Shown here piece after piece: positions 1-4,811 of a stretch of 8,970 bases of DNA. The position numbers and the translations under genes were made by a program. The first letter of the stretch is position 1. Every line of letters starts with the position of its first letter. The stretch comes from Bacteroidota bacterium (GTDB taxonomy: Bacteria; Bacteroidota; Bacteroidia; Cytophagales; Cyclobacteriaceae), in the NCBI GenBank assembly GCA_003242315.1, contig QGUY01000162.1, positions 1-8,970 of the forward strand, given 5' to 3'. The notes below the pieces were generated by a model that was not told where the DNA came from, did not search any database, and saw only the letters and a program-made list of their open reading frames with translations.

Positions 1-144
1 GTATACCAGTGCATTGCCGGCGCTCTTTTCGCCACTGGGGGGGAACATGCACGCGACTTCCCCTCGAAAGGTTTTATCGAGCTGTAGGATAACGCCCCCG
101 TATAGACGCCTGATGCTGCTACATACGAAAAGATCGATCATGCC
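1..144 (+). other. Corrupted upstream part of dgoD, co-linear but with two in-frame stops
   Basis: Read in the same frame as the dehydratase that follows, this segment aligns without gaps to what I recall of E. coli DgoD, with codon 1 matching about residue 116. Recognisable positions survive: VY at codons 1-2, an Ile/Gly pair at codons 5 and 7 where the family has a Val/Ile-Gly-Gly run, GF at codons 24-25, N at codon 31 and TYEKIDHAV at codons 41-49. In between, many codons look one or two bases away from the expected residue, for example TGC where Trp is usual. TAG stops sit at 85-87 and 103-105, where Lys and Glu codons would be expected. No indel is needed. The damage stops near base 123. 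Low-quality sequence at a contig edge or a decaying gene would both produce this, and I favour the former. Confidence 0.6.
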
Positions 145-804
145 GTGGCGCGGATTGCTGCCGTTCGTGAGGCTGTAGGACCGGGCGTCGGTATCGGTAT
201 CGACTTCCATGGTCGCGTTCACAAGCCGCTGGCCCGCGTGCTCGCCAGGGCGCTGGAACCTTACCGACCCATGTTTATTGAGGAGCCTGTGCTTCCTGAA
301 AATAACGAGGCCCTCCGCGAAATCGCCCAATCGGTTTCAATTCCCATCGCTACGGGCGAACGCATGTTTTCACGATGGGATTTCAAGAACCTTTTGAAGG
401 ATGGGTATGTCGACATCATCCAGCCAGACCTTTCGCATGCGGGCGGAATCACTGAATGCAAAAAGATCCTGTCCATGGCTGAAGCGTTCGACGTCGCGGC
501 CGCACCGCATTGCCCCCTGGGACCCATTGCCCTGGCCGCATGTCTGCAGGTGGATGCGACGTGCCACAATGCGTTTATCCAGGAACAAAGCCTGGGCATC
601 CACTACAATCAGGGCAGCGATCTTCTCGATTATCTCGCAGACAAGACAGTGTTTCAATTTGACCAGGGCTTTGTCAGCATTCCCGATGGCCCGGGACTCG
701 GCATTGAAATCAACGAAGATCACGTTCGCCGCATGGCCGCCATCGGCCACAACTGGAGGAACCCGGTGTGGAGACATGAGGATGGGAGTGTGGCTGAATG
801 GTAA
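145..804 (+). CDS. dgoD: D-galactonate dehydratase, C-terminal 219 codons (5' part lost or corrupted)
   Basis: This enolase-superfamily enzyme (mandelate racemase subgroup) dehydrates D-galactonate to 2-dehydro-3-deoxy-D-galactonate in the cytosol. All expected barrel residues in this part are present, using residue numbers from the GTG at 145. D20 in IDFHGR is a metal ligand and H22 the general acid. E46 in FIEEPV and E72 in ATGERMF are further metal ligands. H122 in PHCPLGP is the catalytic base, and EQSLG follows. With an offset of 163 these coincide with E. coli DgoD D183, H185, E209, E235 and H285, and the C-terminus (NPVWRHEDGSVAEW) ends at the equivalent of residue 382. The GTG at 145 is therefore only where the open frame resumes and lies mid-protein; the true start lies upstream of the window. 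The N-terminal capping domain is absent here. dgoK follows on the same strand, which supports the galactonate assignment over related acid-sugar dehydratases. Confidence 0.9.
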   Translation: MARIAAVREAVGPGVGIGIDFHGRVHKPLARVLARALEPYRPMFIEEPVLPENNEALREIAQSVSIPIATGERMFSRWDFKNLLKDGYVDIIQPDLSHAGGITECKKILSMAEAFDVAAAPHCPLGPIALAACLQVDATCHNAFIQEQSLGIHYNQGSDLLDYLADKTVFQFDQGFVSIPDGPGLGIEINEDHVRRMAAIGHNWRNPVWRHEDGSVAEW

Positions 805-813
805 TGTGTAGAG

Positions 814-944
814 GTGTTGATGTGCTCATGTGTTGATGTTGCGGTACAGAATTGGGTTTGCGTCTGAATTAGACGAAATCGTTTTCCAGATCACAAGTAT
901 TGAAAATGGGAGATATTAACATTAACACATCAACACATCAACAC
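814..944 (+). repeat. Imperfect long-range inverted repeat spanning the dgoD-dgoK gap
   Basis: The left arm (814-840) contains GTGTTGATGTG and ATGTGTTGATGTT. The right arm (918-944) contains the complementary low-complexity run of AACACATCAACAC type. Base pairing can be drawn as 814-824 with 934-944 (11 bp) and 828-840 with 918-930 (13 bp with one G-T wobble). These stems are separated by a 3x3 internal loop and close a loop of about 77 nt that contains the dgoK start at 906. The right arm is also internally repetitive (CACATCAACA units), so alternative registers exist. Such TGTTGATGTG-type runs resemble intergenic repeats of Bacteroidota. Whether the structure regulates dgoK or is a neutral repeat is unknown. 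Confidence 0.65.
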
Positions 945-1898
945 GTCAACACATTCCTGGCATGCGATTGGGGTACCTCCTCCTTCCGTCTTGCCCTGGT
1001 TACATGGGAGGGTGTTATCAGACAGGTTGTGAGGAGTGATCGCGGAATTGCTGCGACATTCCGCGAATGGAAGGATCGCTCGGGAAGTGAAGCGGATCGG
1101 TGGGACTATTTCCTGAATGTAATTCGCGCAGGCATCGTGGAAGTGGAAGGCCGGAAAGGGGAGACGTTGAAGGGCGTGCCCCTTGTAATCTCGGGGATGG
1201 CGTCGTCGTCAATCGGAATGATGAATTTGCCATATGGAAGCATTCCGTTTGCCGTCGATGGTTCGGACCTAACCATTCACCATAAAGAAGCAACAAAGGA
1301 TTTTCCGTATCCTGTATTCCTTATCTCTGGAGTCAGGTCCGACGATGACGTAATGCGGGGAGAAGAAACGCAGCTTGTGGGTGTGACACAAGGGGTTTCC
1401 TCGAAAGGTGAGCGTCTTTATGTCTTTCCTGGTACGCATTCAAAACATATTCGTGTTGTTGATGGCAAAGCCGTCGCATTCACAACCTATATGACAGGTG
1501 AGTTCTTTGAGGTGTTATCCAAAAAGAGCATTCTTGCAGACTCCGTCGAGGAGGGCGGCGTATTGCATAAGCCTGACAACCTGGAGAATTTCAAAGCGGG
1601 AGTATTCGAGGGAGCGAGGAACAACCTGTTGAACAGTGCCTTTCACGTGCGCACCCGCAACCTGCTGGATGGTCGTGGCAAAGAAGCGAACTACTACTTT
1701 CTGAGCGGACTCCTGATTGGCTCGGAGCTCGCAGGCATCTCCGGTCCTGTAACCATCACAGGCGGCGAATTCATCTCAGCGTGTTACCAGGAAGCGTTAC
1801 GCGTGCTGGACGTTGCGGATGTTACGCTGGCGGATGGGGCAGAGGCGGTAATCAAGGGTCAATTACAAATTCTGAAGCGAAGCATGGTGACGAAGTAG
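906..1898 (+). CDS. dgoK: 2-dehydro-3-deoxygalactonokinase (KDGal kinase)
   Basis: DgoK phosphorylates 2-dehydro-3-deoxy-D-galactonate at O6 using ATP, the step after galactonate dehydratase in the DeLey-Doudoroff pathway. Counting from ATG 906 (330 residues), the phosphate-1 loop ACDWGTSSFR is at about 19-28, VISGMASSS at 95-103, the family hallmark VMRGEETQ at 149-156, FPGTHSK at 174-180, YMTGEFFE at 195-202, and a C-terminal GLLIGSELAG plus ITGGEF at about 268-289. E. coli DgoK is about 290 residues, so this one is somewhat long. The start is uncertain: an in-frame TTG at 900 is possible, but ATG 906 is preferred. Neither has a convincing ribosome binding site. Residues 4-16 are encoded by the CAACACATCAACAC repeat and probably form a non-conserved tail before the kinase fold. 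No KDPGal aldolase gene (dgoA) is adjacent. The next gene converges from the other strand 23 bp away. Confidence 0.92.
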   Translation: MGDININTSTHQHVNTFLACDWGTSSFRLALVTWEGVIRQVVRSDRGIAATFREWKDRSGSEADRWDYFLNVIRAGIVEVEGRKGETLKGVPLVISGMASSSIGMMNLPYGSIPFAVDGSDLTIHHKEATKDFPYPVFLISGVRSDDDVMRGEETQLVGVTQGVSSKGERLYVFPGTHSKHIRVVDGKAVAFTTYMTGEFFEVLSKKSILADSVEEGGVLHKPDNLENFKAGVFEGARNNLLNSAFHVRTRNLLDGRGKEANYYFLSGLLIGSELAGISGPVTITGGEFISACYQEALRVLDVADVTLADGAEAVIKGQLQILKRSMVTK

Positions 1899-1921
1899 GA
1901 CAAGCATATCTTGTTTGTTCC
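1899..1921. terminator. Weak hairpin in the 23-bp convergent gap
   Basis: ACAAG (1900-1904) and CTTGT (1910-1914) form a 5-bp stem around CATAT, between the stop of dgoK (1896-1898) and the stop of the antiporter on the other strand (1922-1924). On the plus strand a T-rich stretch follows (TTGTTCCTTACTTTTT), partly inside the antiporter's 3' end. The stem is short and AT-rich. Its position suits a terminator, but its stability is doubtful. Confidence 0.25.
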
Positions 1922-4045
1922 TTACTTTTTGAAAATGCTCCGGGCGCTGCGCAGAATGTCCATACCCCTTTCGAGGAAGCCTCCAGCCGGCTCTTGCGTG
2001 TAGCTGGGGATGAAATCGTCCGGAGCAATTTCCGGGTACACAAAAACGAGACTATTGTCGCTCATCTGACGCACCATTTTCTTGGGCAGTATGTCGAGAA
2101 GCGGTGTGTACGAAATGCTACCCTTGCGGGCGCAGATCAACGCTACCATATCGTCAGGTGATACACTCGCGCGAATGCGAATCAGGTCGCTGATTTCATA
2201 AGAGGTTCGGGATTCGACCGACACATTAATCTTGTTTTTTGCAAGATATTCAGTCATTGCGCGATATGTTTCTTCGCTGCCGTACAGCATGGTGCGCAGA
2301 TTGAGTCGGGCTGCCACGCGCATCAGTCGCGCCACCCACGCGTGAAATCCAGATTCCTTTTCAGCCAGATGCGGACACAGAATGTGAAGGCGGTTGTGGA
2401 CATTCAATGGAAGTGTGAAGCGCGTGATGAACACGTGTTGTGTCGTCTGATTTACCACACTGTCAAAAGTCTTTCCGAATATGATATCTGCGATGTTTGT
2501 TTTTCCCGGCCAGCCCATAACGACGTCAGTAATAAACAATTCCTTTACCACACGTTGGATGCCCGTGGTTACGTTCTGGTCGATCGTCGTTGTGATGTCG
2601 ATTTCCTGGTCAGCGGCTGCGGCGTGTGTGATCGCTTTTTCCAGCATCTTCCTTGCCTGGACCAGCTTTGCACGGGCTTTGTCATCATCAGGTACGACTG
2701 TAAGCGCCACAATAGGAAAAGCGTTCTTTGGCTCCTTCAGCGTGATGGCGAAATCGATAAGCCGCTCCATCGTAACGGGATTGGAAATGGGGACGAGAAT
2801 CCGCTGAGGATTTTCCCGCATCTCCGCGGGCTCTTCCCCGTCCGTCTCAAGCACTACGTGTTTGCCGGCTTCTTCAGTAACGAACGAGGCCACCAGGCAG
2901 GTGACGAGAATAAGGACGATGGTTCCATTAAGAATGTTGTCGTCAATGATCCCGATATTATATCCAACGAGGATTACCGCCAGCGTCGCGGCAGCATGTG
3001 CGCTGCTTAGTCCGAAGATCAGTCTCGATTGTGATCTGGAGTAGCGAAACCAGAGCCCGGTGATATATGCGGCGATCCACTTGCCACCAAGCGCGACAGC
3101 CGTGAGCGCGGCAGCCACAAGCAAAGCCCCGAAGCCGTTCGTCAGTACGCGTATATCGATGAGCATCCCGACGCTGATCAGGAAGAAAGGAATGAACAGC
3201 GAATTACCGACAAACTCAAGGCGATTCATGAGCCCCGAGGTATGAGGGATCAGAGGATTGAGCATTAGACCGGCCGCGAATGCTCCGATGATCGGCTCGA
3301 GTCCGGATAATTCCGCGAGGAACGCGCAAAAGAAAACCACTGAAAGGACGAAGATGAAGTGGGAGTTCTTTTCGTCTTCCAGGCGCTTGAAAAACCAGGC
3401 GGCTATTCGAGGGATGACGAATGCAACAACGAGGATGAAGATTAATATCGAAATTGCCAGACGAGCCCACAATCCATTGACACCACCTTCTGCCTCGACA
3501 CCAGCAATCACGGCAAGGATGATGAGAACGGCAGTGTCTGTGAGAATGGTACCGCCGACGGCTACGGCAACCGCTTCATTCTTCGCTATGCCAAGTCTGC
3601 TAACGATGGGATAAGCAATCAGCGTATGCGTGGCGAACATGCTAGCGGTAAGCAAGCTGGTGTTAAAGCCGTAACCGAGCAGGTAGTAACAAACTGGAAA
3701 TCCGAGTGCTATGGGAAACAGAAAAGTGAGAAGCCCGAAGCCAAGACTCTTGTGACGATACTTTTTGAATTCACCGAGATCAAGTTCGAGCCCGGCGATA
3801 AACATGATATAGAGTAAGCCGATCGTTGAAAAGAGATCTACGGCAGCGTTCTTTTCAATAAGGAACAATCCGTGCGGGCCGATGATTATGCCCGAGATGA
3901 TGAGGCCGATGATCCCCGGAATTCTCAGCCGCTTCAGCAAGACGGGCGCGAGCAGAATTATGAAGAGTATCACCGAAAAGACCAGAACGCTGTCTTGAAA
4001 CGGCGTCTGGAATTCACGCAGTAGCTGATGCCAAAATTCAACCAT
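1922..4045 (-). CDS. CPA2-type cation:proton antiporter with two C-terminal USP-like domains
   Basis: This is an inner-membrane monovalent cation/H+ exchanger of the Na_H_Exchanger fold fused to cytosolic regulatory domains (707 residues). About 12 hydrophobic segments lie between residues ~20 and ~392, including IPGIIGLIISGIIIGPHG (42-59) and the unwound-helix region around GGTILTDTAVLI (164-175). There T169-D170 occupies the place of the DD pair of electrogenic CPA2 members such as NapA. Residues ~414-541 and ~551-672 look like tandem universal-stress-protein-like domains, the first opening with RILVPISNPVTMERLIDFA (414-433) and containing GWPGKTN followed by FGKTFDSVV. No TrkA-N/RCK domain is seen, so it is not a standard KefB/KefC. 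The layout recalls plant CHX exchangers. It is the last gene of the minus-strand operon, 40 bp after the MscS-like gene, with ATG at 4045 and no clear Shine-Dalgarno. Ion specificity (K+ or Na+) cannot be read from the sequence. Confidence 0.88.
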   Translation of the reverse strand: MVEFWHQLLREFQTPFQDSVLVFSVILFIILLAPVLLKRLRIPGIIGLIISGIIIGPHGLFLIEKNAAVDLFSTIGLLYIMFIAGLELDLGEFKKYRHKSLGFGLLTFLFPIALGFPVCYYLLGYGFNTSLLTASMFATHTLIAYPIVSRLGIAKNEAVAVAVGGTILTDTAVLIILAVIAGVEAEGGVNGLWARLAISILIFILVVAFVIPRIAAWFFKRLEDEKNSHFIFVLSVVFFCAFLAELSGLEPIIGAFAAGLMLNPLIPHTSGLMNRLEFVGNSLFIPFFLISVGMLIDIRVLTNGFGALLVAAALTAVALGGKWIAAYITGLWFRYSRSQSRLIFGLSSAHAAATLAVILVGYNIGIIDDNILNGTIVLILVTCLVASFVTEEAGKHVVLETDGEEPAEMRENPQRILVPISNPVTMERLIDFAITLKEPKNAFPIVALTVVPDDDKARAKLVQARKMLEKAITHAAAADQEIDITTTIDQNVTTGIQRVVKELFITDVVMGWPGKTNIADIIFGKTFDSVVNQTTQHVFITRFTLPLNVHNRLHILCPHLAEKESGFHAWVARLMRVAARLNLRTMLYGSEETYRAMTEYLAKNKINVSVESRTSYEISDLIRIRASVSPDDMVALICARKGSISYTPLLDILPKKMVRQMSDNSLVFVYPEIAPDDFIPSYTQEPAGGFLERGMDILRSARSIFKK

Positions 4046-4085
4046 TCGTGACGGTTAAACGGACGCTAAAATGGTGATATCCCTT

Positions 4086-4811
4086 CTACTTTGCTAAAAA
4101 TCCGGATGGATTGGGGGAGGAGAAGGTCTCGGACAAATCCTTTTCAATCTTGCTGCCAAAACGCTGACTCAGTGGACGAACGGCAATATTGCAGGCATAA
4201 TCGCCGGGACTTTCGTCTTTAATTGTGATTTCGATCGATTCTTTGTATGAACAGTAAGGCGACAGGAGCAATGCCTGGCGGATCCGGTTGATGGTTTCGT
4301 CGCGCGACCACTGCTTGCCCACACGGATGTCAAACCTGAAATCCTGCGCGCTTTCCCGATGCGCGCTGAGAGAAAAGGCGCTGCCGATCAGCCTGGAGAA
4401 CGGCAACCGCACGACTTTTCCGGTACCGGTGTCCAGGTAGATATGAGTTGCGCTGATTCTTCGGATCACCCCTTCAAGCTCACCAGCTTGCAGGTGCCGG
4501 CCGGTCTTTGGATTGTGCTGAAGTCTGAAGAAGGCTCCTGCTACAACGTCTTTAAGGTAGAACCATATAAGAAGGCCAAGCCCCGCCAACACCAGGGCGG
4601 TCAGCAGATAGTCGTAGTACGATCTCGTACCAAACAGATATTCGAGGCTGCGGAAGAAGTAGGCACTCCACACGACGATTTCGATCGGCACTATGTATAC
4701 AATGCTGTTCCTCAACCGATGGCTTTCCGACCGGGCCAGGAACAGCCTTATCAACCGAAACAATACGAAGACGGCCAGACCAATGAATGCGACGATCACA
4801 AATCTCATCAT
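4086..4811 (-). CDS. Small MscS-like membrane protein
   Basis: I interpret this 241-residue protein as a minimal relative of small-conductance mechanosensitive channels. Hydrophobic helices lie at about 4-25, 36-53 and 68-86. The third runs into LKDVVAGAFFRLQ (86-98), in the position of the MscS pore-helix end. A beta-domain-like stretch follows: LQAGELEGVIRRISATHIYL (107-126), then a charged turn and VVRLPFSRLI (133-142), paralleling the G-x-V-E-G-x-V...IPNS pattern of MscS. An alpha/beta C-terminal portion covers ~150-230. The usual Gly/Ala packing of the TM3 pore helix is poor, so conductance is not assured. The frame opens at a TTG at 4817, but ATG at 4811 gives a classic ATGA overlap with the stop of the upstream ATPase (4810-4808), so I chose 4811; a second ATG follows at once at 4808. 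The overlap implies translational coupling and perhaps fixed stoichiometry with the ATPase. The family assignment is moderate. Confidence 0.75.
   Translation of the reverse strand: MMRFVIVAFIGLAVFVLFRLIRLFLARSESHRLRNSIVYIVPIEIVVWSAYFFRSLEYLFGTRSYYDYLLTALVLAGLGLLIWFYLKDVVAGAFFRLQHNPKTGRHLQAGELEGVIRRISATHIYLDTGTGKVVRLPFSRLIGSAFSLSAHRESAQDFRFDIRVGKQWSRDETINRIRQALLLSPYCSYKESIEITIKDESPGDYACNIAVRPLSQRFGSKIEKDLSETFSSPNPSGFLAK

Noticed and set aside
401..811. Plus-strand open frame of 136 codons inside dgoD
   Set aside because: It overlaps dgoD in another frame, where the catalytic residues of the dehydratase are all intact. Its own translation is Ser/Arg-rich with no motif.
2221..2700. Possibility that the antiporter tail is a TrkA-N/RCK domain
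   Set aside because: No GxGxxG Rossmann motif is present. The pattern of RILVPISNP opening and GWPGKTN with FGKTFDSVV fits USP-like domains better.
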